Shown: positions 10,310-18,945, counted from the stretch's first letter. The stretch: DNA of 64,000 nucleotides from Trichomonas vaginalis G3 (GCF_026262505.1 NC_067203.1:7006001-7070000); one strand, 5' to 3'. The notes: generated by a model from the sequence alone, not told the origin. Program-made: numbers and translations.

Positions 10310-11281
10310 TCGTCATTTTCAACTTCTTTAGCATATTCGTCAGGAGTTGTCTTATATTTGTTAGAAACTGGTCTTTGAAAGTATACCACCTTGAACTTTG
10401 ACAAGTTTGAAACGAGGTCTGACAATAGTCGTTTTATCTTCTGCTTGCAGTGTGTACATTTTGCCATGTTTGCCTAAAACTTCATAATATTCTCTTGTAT
10501 ACTTTCTTCTATTTTTACGAACACGAATGTGGAGTACCTGTCGGGTTCCCATTGTTGTCATAGTCAATAGTATTTTCATATGGGTCGCGTTTAGGTATTT
10601 CTATTTTTACTTTGTCAACCTTTCTGAAGTTTGAAGCCCGGCATTCTTTCTTGTTTGTCTCTTTTGACTAAATTATTAAATATATAGTCTTTCTCTAAGT
10701 CAGGGTTGTTTTTCATTTCTTCGGGGGAGTGGTTTCCCAAACCTTTTTGTTTACGGCTATTGTAAAATATTAAAACTTGTCTCATCTTTGCCATGGAGAA
10801 GTGTCTATATTTGTCGTCATATGACATTTCATTTGCTTCACCACCTTGTGGTTGGTTTAGTCTCTTAACATTTTTATACAACCGTCAATGACACCAAGAG
10901 CAGAATGGTTTTGGTCGACAATGAAATATTGGTTTACATTTTTGAACGCAGATAGTTTTTTACATCATCTGATTTGAAAGAACTTTCACAGTCAGATGTC
11001 AGTTTTGTGGATGGTATTTGTCAACGAATATTGTCAAAGCTGCTAAGATATCTAAAATAGCTTTTGGACTGTAATGGTATGGCTTCACAGTATCTTGTGT
11101 TTTGACCGACAAATATTAGCCAGTATGGTGGTCCATCTTCTCTATACTCGGAATGTTTTCCAAGATATCCATAAACCAAGCATTTGGTGTTGAACTAAAG
11201 ATTTTTATCATGAGTGCTTTCTTTGTCGCTTTAGAAACATAGGGTCCTTGTTTGGATTCGTCATTTTTTATCCTATAAGAA
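10306..11281 (-). pseudogene. Retroviral-type integrase, outer element, eroded
   Basis: Parts of a Polinton integrase are readable: a core-like stretch (SSTPNAWFMDI, then a region reading LTSDCESS-like) and a C-terminal segment (REYYEVLGKHGKMYTLQAE, RPRFKLVKV) that matches the YYIVDSTQGNGYLIKA region of the inner integrase. The family carries out DNA strand transfer during insertion. It is much eroded, with about five or more breaks, and its beginning cannot be fixed. Confidence 0.5.
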
Positions 11282-11694
11282 ATGGGTTTATTTGGCGCAT
11301 TAGCAGGAGTTGCATCCAGATTTTTGCCGCGCAGTGGGAACAATAGCCAGAGGTGTATTTGGAGTTGGAAGGAAGATTTTGAGTACATTAGGTATACTTA
11401 AAGAGAAAGCACAACCTATTATACAAACTGTACAGAAAGGTTGGGATGTAGCACGAGATGCAACAAATCTTATTCCAAATCCTGAAACAAGAGGAAAAGT
11501 TCAGGATGGATGGACAATGTAGGAAGACAAGCAGGAAACTATTATAACAAAGCAAATGACTACTATAACCAAGCAGGGCACTATATGGACCAAGGTGAAA
11601 GATTCTTTAACAGAGGATATAACCATGCACAACAATGGGTAAACAATAACAACCTCAACCGCCTCAAACGTGGGGAATGTAAAGTTTTTTACTG
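11282..11694 (+). pseudogene. Gly/Ala-rich minor capsid-type protein, outer element
   Basis: Starts MGLFGALAGVASRF, followed by a glycine-rich amphipathic region (ARGVFGVGRKILS), an alanine/asparagine region (VARDATNLIPNPET) and a tyrosine/asparagine-rich end (NYYNKANDYYNQ). The layout resembles the inner product at 47615-48139 (small, Gly/Ala-rich beginning). A role as an internal or membrane-active virion protein is an inference. About two breaks. Confidence 0.4.
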
Positions 11695-11701
11695 AGATGA
11701 A

Positions 11702-11855
11702 ATGAACAATACAGCATTGAGACAAATGGGTTCAAGATGGATTTGTCGGCTTCCAGCAGTTACACAACGTGTTTTGTCAAGTTCTTCCTATACCTCAGGA
11801 AGTTTTAGACCGACTTAAAAAACAACAACAACCAGTTGAAAACAAACCAAACTAA
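11702..11855 (+). pseudogene. Small gene remnant of the outer element
   Basis: Short coding-like stretch after an ATG that follows TTTTTTACTGAGATGAA, a leader that also precedes the next gene (ending at 11874). A Lys/Gln-rich end (LKKQQQPVENKPN) can be read. Not recognised; about one break. Confidence 0.3.
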
Positions 11856-11874
11856 AATTTTTTACTGAGATGAA

Positions 11875-12461
11875 ATGACCGAAGAAGTTGAAACGGTAGA
11901 TTTGACACCACAAACAAAAAGTTCAGAACCATTGTCAAAACCTGTCAAAGAACTTACAGATGAAGAGAAAAATTCAATAATAGAAAGTGCCAGGTCTGGA
12001 AAATACAAACCCTAACTACAAAGTCACTTTTTCATAAAAATGGAACGGCAAGTATCTCAAAAAGAAACAGACTCTCACAAATAAAATATTGAAGTCTGAA
12101 GGAGCTTTCGAGACAACAGATGGAAAAGTTTACTTCACTGCCAACAGTTTCATTATAGAACATCTCATTGACTTAGAGTCGAAATATTCTAAACTTTACA
12201 ACAAACACAAAAAGTTGAAAGGAAAAAAAAAACAAAGGGCATATGATATTTATGAAGATGTTGACGACACAACTGTTCCTGCAAGTGAAGTAAAGTCAGA
12301 GGAACCGAAAAGTGACGAAAAACCGATAGAAGAAGAAAAACCAAAAAACTGAAGATAAACCAAAACCAAAGTTTAGTTTGGAAACTAAACCAAGTCAACC
12401 TTCATTAGCTGGTATGGGTTGGCGTCAAAGACTTATGGCAGCAGGCGGTTATGTTAAGTAA
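11875..12461 (+). pseudogene. Hypothetical charged protein, outer element
   Basis: Starts MTEEVETVDLTPQTKS after the same TACTGAGATGAA leader as the previous gene. It has a DGKVYFTANSFIIEHL segment, a Lys-rich helix (YNKHKKLKGKKKQR), an acidic Glu/Lys/Pro stretch and ends with LAGMGWRQRLMAAGGYV. The end contains LAGMG and AAGGY, which fit the adenovirus-protease cleavage patterns (M/I/L)xGx-G and xGG-x. This may mark a processed virion precursor (inference). About two or three breaks. Confidence 0.4.
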
Positions 12462-12489
12462 AGAAAAAATATTTTTTATTTTTATAAAA

Positions 12490-12742
12490 ATGCCCCCATA
12501 TAGAATGGATAGAAAATCTGCTAGAATAAAAGCAGAGTTGCAAAGATATGGTTGGAGAGTTTCGAAGAAGTTTAAATATAGGAAGGGAAGACCCATAAAA
12601 GTCTATGACAAATTGTCTGGTCTTCGCTACGAAAATGGATTTGGAAACAGCACGTGCAAATTATCCAAACAGACTAGAGAGGTTAGAAGAAAGAACGTCT
12701 TATGGACATGCCTTTCGATGTGTTAAACATTGCATGAAGTAA
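12490..12742 (+). pseudogene. Small, very basic protein, outer element
   Basis: Begins MPPYRMDRKSARIKAELQ, rich in Arg and Lys throughout (KKFKYRKGRPIK). A DNA-condensing or nucleic-acid-binding virion protein would fit the composition and position, but no family is recognised. About one break near the end. Confidence 0.4.
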
Positions 12743-12786
12743 AAATTTATTTTTTAAAAAGTGACATTTTTTAAATTTTATTTGAA

Positions 12787-12906
12787 ATGTACGCTGAGTT
12801 TGTTGGAGAAGACCGTTGGGAAACTTGTTTGTTAGATGAGAAATATGAAAGGCATACCATTTTAAAAACAATATATTTTTTACATATATTAAATGCTTCA
12901 GGTTGA
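12787..12906 (+). CDS. Very small hypothetical protein, outer element
   Basis: Thirty-nine codons: MYAEFVGEDRWETCL followed by a hydrophobic end. It overlaps the start of the next gene by 14 bases. Weak case; it could be a chance frame. Confidence 0.25.
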   Translation: MYAEFVGEDRWETCLLDEKYERHTILKTIYFLHILNASG

Positions 12907-13740
12907 AAAACAAAGAACAAAAGTAGCAGATACAAACCGTTAGACTATATCTTTACAAATGCTGGTAGGACTATTTCAGATGAAGAAATTTCATCCCGAG
13001 TATACAGGTTTGACTATCCAATTCGTTGGCTTCAAAGTCCTTCAGATGCAAAGGCAATAGGATTTAGAAGAGTTTTGTTTTCAAAATAGAACTAACGCAT
13101 TTAGTTCGCAGTATATTTTCATGGGCAGTATAAAGGTTTGATGGTCTAATAGACAAATTTGACGAAATGAGAATCTTTACAGTTCGTTCAGACGAAAGTC
13201 TTGAGAAAACTCTAAATGAACTTTCAAACTCAAATGAACAAATATTATTGGGAATTTCAAGAAAAATACGACTCTTTACTAAATGGAACATACTATCTGA
13301 AACTAGAATATGACAAGATGAACTCCACCGTTTCATTTCAAAAGATTGAAATTAACCCTCCAAGAGATACAGAGTTTTTATTTTGGAAAGTAGACAAACG
13401 TTCTTGGGCACAATTTCTTCGGTTACTAAACCAGAACGAACCATTACCACCAGATGGTCCATTTAAATTTATACTTCCACCAGCAGATTTGACAGTTTAT
13501 AGAAACGTGTTTGACCCTCAAAATGTTATGTGTCATGCAAGTTTCAGTTCAAGCAACAATAGTTTTCTATGTATTGGTAAGGACTTTTATGACTTTTGCT
13601 TCTAATTCTACGAACCACCTAGTAACAGTTTCTCTGACTTTCAAGTTTGGTTCACAACAAATGGTGTGCAACATATTATTCCATTGTACTATGACTTTTA
13701 TCTCGAATTGTCTTTCATATATAACTACGGAAAAGTGCTG
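12893..13740 (+). pseudogene. Minor capsid-type protein (RFDYP family), outer element, second copy
   Basis: Begins MLQVEKQRTK, compare MLPIEKK at the first copy (7915-8762). Shared are YRFDYPIRWL, a FQEKYDSL segment, FLRLLNQ, NVFDPQN, CHASFS and FQVWFTTNG. The copy lies in the opposite direction to the first, with the fibre and integrase genes between them. The 3' end runs straight into a palindromic unit at 13767, where the family's usual end is replaced. About three breaks. Confidence 0.5.
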
Positions 13741-13766
13741 AAAAAAGTATTGAAAAATAATGTTTA

Positions 13767-13813
13767 TGTTAGCATGTTAGATCTAACACGTTTTTCTAAC
13801 CACTTTTCTAACA
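13767..13813 (+). repeat. Palindromic unit 1 (TGT class), outer element
   Basis: ATGTTAGCATGTTAGATCTA, then ACACG and two arms CTAACCACTTTTCTAACAT. A third arm class with TGTTAGATCTAACA-like core. Centre GATC. It follows directly on the end of the minor capsid-type gene. Confidence 0.85.
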
Positions 13814-13891
13814 TCGTAGAAAACTCATGAAAACAATTTATTTTTGACACTTTCACAAAAAACATAAAAAAGTGAAGTTAAAATGAGATGT

Positions 13892-14188
13892 TTACTGAAC
13901 TGGTTGGATGTCGCCTTCACAGGTTATGTAGAACGGCTGACCCGAGAAGTGGAACAGTGCTCTGAGAATTTGTATAATTCGTGGAATTGGACTCTCTCTG
14001 TTTGGAAGTAGTATCCAAGGACGCTTGGCAAAGAACTTTATAATGGCTTCCTTCTTTGCTTGCTTTATGTCGTCGTAGGCTGTCCCGTCTGGTATTTGAA
14101 TTGGAATTTCGGTCGAAGTCTCGAGATTCAAGACAGCCCTTCCAGAAATAGTGGTGAACTTGACCTTGGGCTTCATGACCTTGCGCAA
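13892..14188 (-). CDS. Hypothetical protein, outer element
   Basis: A 98-codon frame beginning MRKVMKPKVKFTTISG and ending CEGDIQPVQ. The base composition is noticeably richer in G+C than the neighbouring genes. A regular alternation of charged and hydrophobic residues suggests a real small folded protein, but no family is recognised. It stands between palindromic unit 1 and the 22-bp repeat array. The frame looks whole. Confidence 0.45.
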   Translation of the reverse strand: MRKVMKPKVKFTTISGRAVLNLETSTEIPIQIPDGTAYDDIKQAKKEAIIKFFAKRPWILLPNRESPIPRIIQILRALFHFSGQPFYITCEGDIQPVQ

Positions 14189-14267
14189 GTAGTCTTTTAC
14201 GCAGTCGTTTATTTAAATTAGGTAAACTGCCTCGTCAAATCCTTCTGGCATTCCGAGTCCTTCCATC

Positions 14268-14510
14268 CGACAGAAAAAGTTTTTCCTTCCGACAGAAAAA
14301 ATTTTTCCAGTTGTCCGTCCGTAAACCATTCAAATTTTCGAAAATTGAGAACTTTTTGGTCGAACTTCAGAAAAAGTTTTTCCTTCCAACAGAAAAAGTT
14401 TTTCCTTCCGACAGAAAAAGTTTTTCCTTCCGACAGAAAAAGTTTTTCCTTCCGACAGAAAAAGTTTTTCCTTCCAACAGGAAAAGTTCTTCCTTCTGAC
14501 AGGACACAAA
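14268..14510 (+). repeat. 22-bp tandem repeat array
   Basis: Units of the form CCGACAGAAAAAGTTTTTCC (plus TT) occur twice at 14268-14314 and about six times at 14370-14510, split by about 55 bp of other sequence. The unit is nearly self-complementary (GAAAAAGTTTTTC). All six frames stay open across parts of it, which makes false open frames. Confidence 0.85.
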
Positions 14511-14513
14511 CGA

Positions 14514-14849
14514 ATGTCCCACGTCCCACCAACCCAGTCCATTCCCAAACCAGAGGAACCTAAAGAACCACAACAGTCTCCTCAGCAACCTCAGTTCCAG
14601 CAAGTACCTCCGAATTTCTACCAATTTCCACCTCAAGGTTACTACCCACCACAAGGCTTCCCGAACTACCCTCCTCCTCAGCCTATGCCTTACTTCCCCA
14701 ACCCTTGGATGTTCCAGCAATTCCAATCTCAATCCAAATCGAAGAGAGACCAAGAGTTCGAAGAAGGTCTGAACCGTTTACGCAAAGAGTATGCCATAGC
14801 TCCAATTGAGAGAAAGTTGTTCCCGGACCAAAAATATAATTTATGTTAA
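14514..14849 (+). CDS. Pro/Gln-rich protein ending at a palindromic unit
   Basis: Begins MSHVPPTQSIPKPEEP, followed by a long Pro/Gln/Tyr-rich region (QGYYPPQGFPNYPPPQP) and a charged end (RDQEFEEGLNRLRKE). The last codons (KYNLC) are read from the AAAAATATAATTTATG flank of palindromic unit 2, so the gene appears cut there and its natural end replaced. Low-complexity protein; function unknown. Confidence 0.45.
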   Translation: MSHVPPTQSIPKPEEPKEPQQSPQQPQFQQVPPNFYQFPPQGYYPPQGFPNYPPPQPMPYFPNPWMFQQFQSQSKSKRDQEFEEGLNRLRKEYAIAPIERKLFPDQKYNLC

Positions 14850-14890
14850 CATGTTAGATCTAACATGTTTTCTAACACGTTTTCTACCCT
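14843..14890 (+). repeat. Palindromic unit 2 (TGT/TAG hybrid), outer element
   Basis: ATGTTAACATGTTAGATCTA, then ACATG; the last arm is CTACCCT of the TAG class, so it is mixed. Centre GATC. It cuts the gene at 14514-14849. Confidence 0.85.
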
Positions 14891-14970
14891 CTTGAATTTT
14901 CATGACTTCTTCGTAAATGTTTTGTCAAGACTTCTTCGTAATGAGTGTAAAGGACCCAAAAATAATGTTT

Positions 14971-15019
14971 AGGGTAGAAGGTTAGATCTAACCTGTTTTC
15001 TACCCTCATTTCTACCCTC
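14971..15019 (+). repeat. Palindromic unit 3 (TAG class), outer element
   Basis: AGGGTAGAAGGTTAGATCTA, then ACCTGTTTTCTACCCT and a second CTACCCT. Centre GATC. It stands before the leader of the KilA-N/GIY-YIG gene. Confidence 0.9.
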
Positions 15020-15046
15020 TTGAATTTGTCATGAGTTTCCTTAAGA

Positions 15047-15107
15047 TAGAAAAAATAAAGTTAGTTTTATTTTTATTTATTTTTTTATTTTGTATGTAAG
15101 AACATAT
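15047..15107 (+). promoter_or_regulatory. Shared AT-rich leader upstream of the KilA-N/GIY-YIG gene
   Basis: AAAATAAAGTTAGTTTTATT followed by T-rich sequence and TTTTGTATGTAAGA. The same leader, in the same place relative to the start codon, stands before the genes at 17112, 39294 (minus) and 37423 (minus). It is the best candidate for a promoter/5' leader travelling with these genes. The exact transcription start cannot be seen. Confidence 0.5.
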
Positions 15108-15719
15108 ATGACAAACATTGAGTTTGAAACAGTTAGAAAGATAGACAATGACACCAAAGTGGTTAGAATAGGTGATTTAAACGTAAGATACTCAAAGAAA
15201 TACAACAAATATTCTTTGTCAGACATTTTATCTCCATCTGGAAAGAGACCGAAGGACTGGGTTAAAATTGCTTCTACTCAGAAAATTTTGACAAGAAATC
15301 CTGAGCTTTTAATATCGGTAAGATTCTATGGAACTACAGCATATCTTATAGACAAAAGTCTTATACCAATAGTTTTGTTATGGTTAGACCCAGTTGTTGG
15401 ATATAACTTCATAACATATGGTTCATTCGATACGGAACGTTGCAGTGAAGGCTTACTTTACATCGTTCAGAAACCGAAGGACTTCAATACAAAGAGATAT
15501 AAGATAGGAAGAACATATAATATAACTCTAAGATATGACTCTACAGTCAATAGAGTCAAGGTTGTGTTCGTTAATGATATGAGAGCTGCTGAAACAGAAC
15601 TGCTTGAAGTTTTTGAGAAAATATATGGTGCTCCCACGAAAGGTAAAGAAACGTTTGAAGTAGATGAGATAGATAAAGCTATAAAATTATTTGACGAAGT
15701 TGCTGAAAAATACATGTAA
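15108..15719 (+). CDS. KilA-N-like protein with GIY-YIG-type (T5orf172/MUG113) nuclease domain
   Basis: A 203-residue protein. Residues about 8-105 fit a KilA-N-type DNA-binding module (VRIGDLNVRYSKK, KDWVKIASTQ, LIPIVLLWLDPVVGYNF). Residues about 115-200 fit the T5orf172 branch of the GIY-YIG superfamily: LYIVQKPKD, RYKIGRTYNITLRY, VNDMRAAETELLEVF, KGKETFEVDEID. Such fusions are known in phages and large DNA viruses and are thought to bind and cut DNA or act as regulators. ATG at 15108 was chosen because it follows the shared leader. It stands between palindromic units 3 and 4. The frame looks whole, unlike most of the element. Confidence 0.75.
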   Translation: MTNIEFETVRKIDNDTKVVRIGDLNVRYSKKYNKYSLSDILSPSGKRPKDWVKIASTQKILTRNPELLISVRFYGTTAYLIDKSLIPIVLLWLDPVVGYNFITYGSFDTERCSEGLLYIVQKPKDFNTKRYKIGRTYNITLRYDSTVNRVKVVFVNDMRAAETELLEVFEKIYGAPTKGKETFEVDEIDKAIKLFDEVAEKYM

Positions 15720-15762
15720 AGCGTTTATTTTTGGTCTTTTGTGAAAGTCAGAAAATAAAGTT

Positions 15763-16199
15763 AGTGTCATTTTTTGTATTTTTTTGTATAAAAGATATGA
15801 TTTCAGGGATTTTTTTGACGAAGTGTCAACCTTCACTTCGTCAAAAAATAACAGTTATCTAATGAAAAAGTGTCATTTTTTTGTATTTTTTTGTATGTAA
15901 GATATGATTTCAGGGATTTTTTTGACGAAGTGTCAACCTTCACTTCGTCAAAAAATAACAGTTATCTAATGAAAAAGTGTCATTTTTTTGTATTTTTTTG
16001 TATGTAAGATATGATTTCAGGGATTTTTTTGACGAAGTGTCAACCTTCACTTCGTCAAAAAATAACAGTTATCTAATGAAAAAGTGTCATTTTTTTGTAT
16101 TTTTTTGTATGTAAGATATGATTTCAGGGATTTTTTTGACGAAGTGTCAACCTTCACTTCGTCAAAAAATAACAGTTATCTAATGAAAAAGTGTCATTT
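15763..16199 (+). repeat. Four 107-bp direct repeats, each with a 15-bp hairpin
   Basis: Unit landmarks (GACGAAGTGTCAACC) fall at 15817, 15924, 16031 and 16138, an exact 107-bp period. Each unit holds a perfect stem TTTTTTGACGAAGTG / CACTTCGTCAAAAAA around an 8-base loop, and a GTGTCATTTTT...GTATGTAAGATATGATTTC part that resembles the leader of the preceding gene. The copies are almost identical, so the expansion is recent or kept uniform. No coding frame is evident. Confidence 0.9.
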
Positions 16200-16202
16200 T
16201 TT

Positions 16203-16398
16203 TTGTATTTGACGAGAATGTCGGGTAAATGTTTTGTCATGATTTCATCGTAAATGTTTTGTCAAGACTTCTTCGTATATGTTTTGTCATGACTTCATCG
16301 TACATGTTTGTCAAGACTCTTCATCGTAATGAGCGTAAATGTTTTGTGAAGGATATAGCAACAGTCTGAATTCCGACGGTTGCTTTTTATACAAAATT
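16203..16398 (+). repeat. Degenerate 25-bp repeats (TTTTGTCAAGACTTCTTCGT type)
   Basis: Variants of the 25-bp unit whose best array is at 52072-52450, here with interruptions and a few other sequences. No gene seen. Confidence 0.6.
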
Positions 16399-16399
16399 C

Positions 16400-16573
16400 A
16401 TGCAGGAAATTCTTGAGTTTTGGTTGAAAGAATACGGTGGAGCCAAAAGTGGCTCGACCTCAAAACAAGCATTTTATGAGCTTACTAAGGGTGTTATGAA
16501 TGAATTCAAATGTATTTACATACATCCTGACCTCGTTCATTTTGTTGCTGAATTCAGCAAAAATAATGTTTAG
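16400..16573 (+). CDS. Small protein or gene fragment ending at a palindromic unit
   Basis: Fifty-seven codons: MQEILEFWLKEYGGAKSGST at the start, then QAFYELTKGVMNEFK, then HPDLVHFVAEFSKNNV. The last codons and the stop come from the AAAAATAATGTTTAG flank of palindromic unit 4, so the gene probably continued further once. The preceding words GCTGAATTCAGCA recur at 18116 and 18588 next to other palindromic units, which suggests that more ends of the same gene are scattered there. Confidence 0.4.
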   Translation: MQEILEFWLKEYGGAKSGSTSKQAFYELTKGVMNEFKCIYIHPDLVHFVAEFSKNNV

Positions 16574-16619
16574 GGTAGATGGTTAGATCTAACCTGTTTT
16601 CTCACCTGTTTTCTACCCT
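16572..16619 (+). repeat. Palindromic unit 4 (TAG with one GTG arm), outer element
   Basis: AGGGTAGATGGTTAGATCTA, then ACCTGTTTTCTCACCTG and CTACCCT. One inner arm is of the GTG class. Centre GATC. The small gene at 16400 ends in its first base. Confidence 0.88.
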
Positions 16620-16623
16620 CTTG

Positions 16624-16965
16624 AATTTTCATGACTTCTTCATCGTAATGAGCGTAAATGATTTGTCATGATTTCATCGTAAATGTTTTGTCAAAACTTC
16701 TTCGTACATGCTTTGTCAAGACTTCTTCATCGTAATGAGCGTAAATGTTTTGTCAAGACTTCTTCGTAAATGTTTTGTCAAACATGAACGTAAATGTTTT
16801 GTCAAGACTCAATCGTAAATGTTTTGTCAAAACTTCTTCGTAAATGTTTTGTCAAACTTCATCGTAATGAACGTAAATGTTTTGTCAAAACTTCTTCGTA
16901 AATGTTTTGTCAAACATGAACGTAAATGTTTTGTCAAGACTTCTTCGTAATGAGTGTAAAGGACC
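16624..16965 (+). repeat. Degenerate 25-bp repeat array
   Basis: About a dozen copies of CGTAAATGTTTTGTCAAGAC with TTCTTCGT or TTCATCGTAATGAGCGT linkers between palindromic units 4 and 5. No gene is seen in the stretch. Confidence 0.75.
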
Positions 16966-16979
16966 CAAAAATATAATTT

Positions 16980-17027
16980 AGGTGAAGAAGTGAGATCTCA
17001 CCTGTTTTTTCACCTCTTTTTTCACCT
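16980..17027 (+). repeat. Palindromic unit 5 (GTG class), outer element
   Basis: AGGTGAAGAAGTGAGATCTC, then ACCTG and two TTTTTTCACC arms. Centre GATC. Upstream border of the cassette gene at 17112. Confidence 0.9.
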
Positions 17028-17039
17028 CTTGAATTTTCA

Positions 17040-17111
17040 TGAATTTTCCCGAAATAAAAAATAAAGTTAGTTTTATTTTTTTTTATTTTTTATTTTGTAT
17101 AAAAAATAAAA
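17040..17111 (+). promoter_or_regulatory. Shared AT-rich leader of the cassette gene
   Basis: ATGAATTTTCCCGAAATAAA, then AATAAAGTTAGTTTTA and a T-rich run. The inner element has the same leader at 39295-39365 before its homologous gene, including the CCCGAAATAAAAAATAAAG part. It starts right at the edge of palindromic unit 5. Confidence 0.55.
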
Positions 17112-18047
17112 ATGTCAACAATCGGCACAACAACAATTCAAACAACAGCACCAAACTCGTTAGTCATGAATCCTACGTCAATGTTAGTAGAGATGAAAAG
17201 CTTCATTCCTTCTTCATATACTTTTGAAACAGAAATCCAGAAGATAAAGCAAGAACTTTTAACATGTAATTTAGACTGTAGTGCGAAAGATGAAACAAAT
17301 GAACAGTATCTTTATGAAATGCAGGACCTCATCGACCATTTACCCAAACTACCTGAAATCCAACAACAAAAACTCACTATTCCTGAATTCGATGAAATAG
17401 AAGTGAAACCAACTGACTCAGTAGAAATAAAGAAGTTCATACGAAAGGTAAACTATGAGTTTCTAGGATTTCATTGCAACCATAAGGTTATGGACAAAGA
17501 TTGCGACATGGTATATAAGAATGTTTCTGACATATATAAATCTGAAGAATTTAAGACCTACGACAACTTTGTTTCGTTAGTTGCTGAATGTGTATGGCAG
17601 ATAAGAGATGAAGATAGAAGAAGTAAAGTATGGAACAAACAAATAAGACCCGCTATGTTTGAGATGAAGAGAGCAATTGACGCTTTAGTTGTTTTAGCAG
17701 GTAAGGTTTCAGAATATAACGCAAAAATGAACCCGCAATGTTCTAAATGTAAAGCAGCAATGAGGAAATATAACTACTCCGTCAAAGAGATAGAACGTAT
17801 GAGAAACGACTATGCAGACTTAAAGAAAGAAGCAGAAAAACCAGCAGAAGATAAAATGGACATGTTAGAATTTCTGAACAAAAACTATCCAACTGCTGAC
17901 GATTTCCTTCTATCTGATGTCAAGAAGAAATATAAAGAGACTTTCGGCATAGTTAAAACATTCGATGTACTAAAAGAAGAAATAGAGGCTACAAAACTGT
18001 TTAAAGTCTCACGAATTCATAACGTTTACCATGTAAAACGCTTATAA
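17112..18047 (+). CDS. Hypothetical coiled-coil protein of the shared cassette, outer copy
   Basis: A 311-residue protein, close to the inner product at 38329-39294. It has a Thr/Ser-rich start, a long helical middle, a CxxC pair (MNPQCSKCKAAMRKY), a charged helix (RMRNDYADLKKEAEKPAED) and a conserved end (MLEFLNKNYPTADDFLLSD, HVKRL) that could be a small winged-helix-like domain. No family recognised. Bordered on both sides by palindromic units (5 and 6), as is its inner homologue. The frame looks whole in both, so the gene is probably kept by selection or spread recently. Confidence 0.7.
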   Translation: MSTIGTTTIQTTAPNSLVMNPTSMLVEMKSFIPSSYTFETEIQKIKQELLTCNLDCSAKDETNEQYLYEMQDLIDHLPKLPEIQQQKLTIPEFDEIEVKPTDSVEIKKFIRKVNYEFLGFHCNHKVMDKDCDMVYKNVSDIYKSEEFKTYDNFVSLVAECVWQIRDEDRRSKVWNKQIRPAMFEMKRAIDALVVLAGKVSEYNAKMNPQCSKCKAAMRKYNYSVKEIERMRNDYADLKKEAEKPAEDKMDMLEFLNKNYPTADDFLLSDVKKKYKETFGIVKTFDVLKEEIEATKLFKVSRIHNVYHVKRL

Positions 18048-18055
18048 AATAACTG

Positions 18056-18102
18056 GGGTAGAAAAGAGGGTAGAAAACAGGTTAGATCTAACCTTCTACC
18101 CT
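18056..18102 (+). repeat. Palindromic unit 6 (TAG class), outer element
   Basis: GGGTAGAAAAGAGGGTAGAA, then AACAGGTTAGATCTAACC and TTCTACCCT. Centre GATC. Downstream border of the cassette gene. In the inner copy of the cassette this border is of the GTG class. Confidence 0.9.
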
Positions 18103-18300
18103 AAACATTATTTTTGCTGAATTCAGCAACAAAATTCTGAGTAAAATAATTTTTAGGGCATGTGTCAAACCGTTGAGTTTTCACAAAATTTAAAAAATAA
18201 CGTTTACCATGTAAAACGCTTATAAAATAACTGGGGTAGAAAGGAGGGTAGAAATGAGGTTAGATCTAACCTTCTACCCTAAACATTATTTTTGTCTGAT
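18103..18300 (+). repeat. Partial duplication of the cassette 3' end
   Basis: The words around 18030-18062 (CGTTTACCATGTAAAACGCT, ATAAAATAACTGGGGTAGAA) come back at 18199-18240, followed again by a palindromic unit. Only the last codons of the gene are duplicated, so the copy starts inside the gene and ends with the unit. Confidence 0.75.
18233..18280 (+). repeat. Palindromic unit 7 (TAG class), outer element
   Basis: GGGTAGAAAGGAGGGTAGAA, then ATGAGGTTAGATCTAACC and TTCTACCCT. Centre GATC. It belongs to the duplicated cassette end. Confidence 0.9.
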
Positions 18301-18302
18301 TT

Positions 18303-18510
18303 ACGCTCATTACGATGAAGAAGTCTTGACAAAACATATACGTTCATGTTTGACAAAACATTTACGAAGAAGTCTTGACAAAACATATACGCTCATTACG
18401 ATGAAGAAGTCTTGACAAAACATTTACGAAGAAGTCTTGACAAAACATGTACGAAGAAGTCTTGACAAAACATGTACGAAGAAGTCTTGACAAAACATGT
18501 ACGATGAAAT
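18303..18510 (-). repeat. 25-bp repeat array
   Basis: About seven copies of GAAGAAGTCTTGACAAAACA with TTTACG or TGTACG between them, lying between palindromic units 7 and 8. No gene seen. Confidence 0.8.
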
Positions 18511-18524
18511 CATGAAAATTCATG

Positions 18525-18572
18525 AGGGTAGAAAACAGGTTAGAAAACAGGTTAGATCTAACCTTCTACCCT
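18525..18572 (+). repeat. Palindromic unit 8 (TAG class), outer element
   Basis: GGGTAGAAAACAGGTTAGAA, then AACAGGTTAGATCTAACC and TTCTACCCT. Centre GATC. Followed by TTGCTGAATTCAGCA, as is unit 6. Confidence 0.9.
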
Positions 18573-18663
18573 AAAATATATTTTTGCTGAATTCAGCACA
18601 AAAATCTGAGTAAAATGGCATAAGATTGCTTCCCTCGGAAAACCGAGAGAAGAGATTCCGTAC

Positions 18664-18945
18664 GAAAACAGTGAAGAACAGCGAGTAAGTAAAAAAACTT
18701 AGTCGCCAAAACTCTATGAAAATCGTGAAGCACAGCGAGTAGGTAAGAAACCTTAGTCGCCAAAACTCTATGAAAACAGTGAAGAACAGCGAGTACGTAA
18801 AAAAACTTAGTCGCCAAAACTCTATGAAAACAGTGAAGAACAGCGAGTAGGTAAGAAACCTTAGTCGCCAAAACTCTATGAAAACAGTGAAGAACAGCGA
18901 GACCGACTTTTATCTGGGTCGCCTAAAACTCATGAAAACAGTGAA
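18664..18945 (+). repeat. 54-bp tandem array derived from a KilA-N gene segment
   Basis: Units start at 18664, 18718, 18772, 18826 and 18880, exactly 54 bp apart (GAAAACAGTGAAGAACAGCG is the landmark). The same sequence occurs once inside the inner KilA-N gene near 37125-37195, where it codes for ENSEEQRVGKK and SPKLYENREK. Here it is expanded and not open in that frame. A long open frame on the opposite strand is a by-product of the repeats. Confidence 0.85.

Noticed and set aside
14218-14753. Several overlapping open frames on both strands with FFCRKEKLFL-like repeats
   Set aside because: They follow the 22-bp repeat array, which leaves many frames open; only the Pro/Gln-rich frame at 14514-14849 has a protein-like continuation.
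18593-18871. 92-codon open frame on the minus strand
   Set aside because: It lies entirely over the 54-bp repeats and is a product of their period being a multiple of three.
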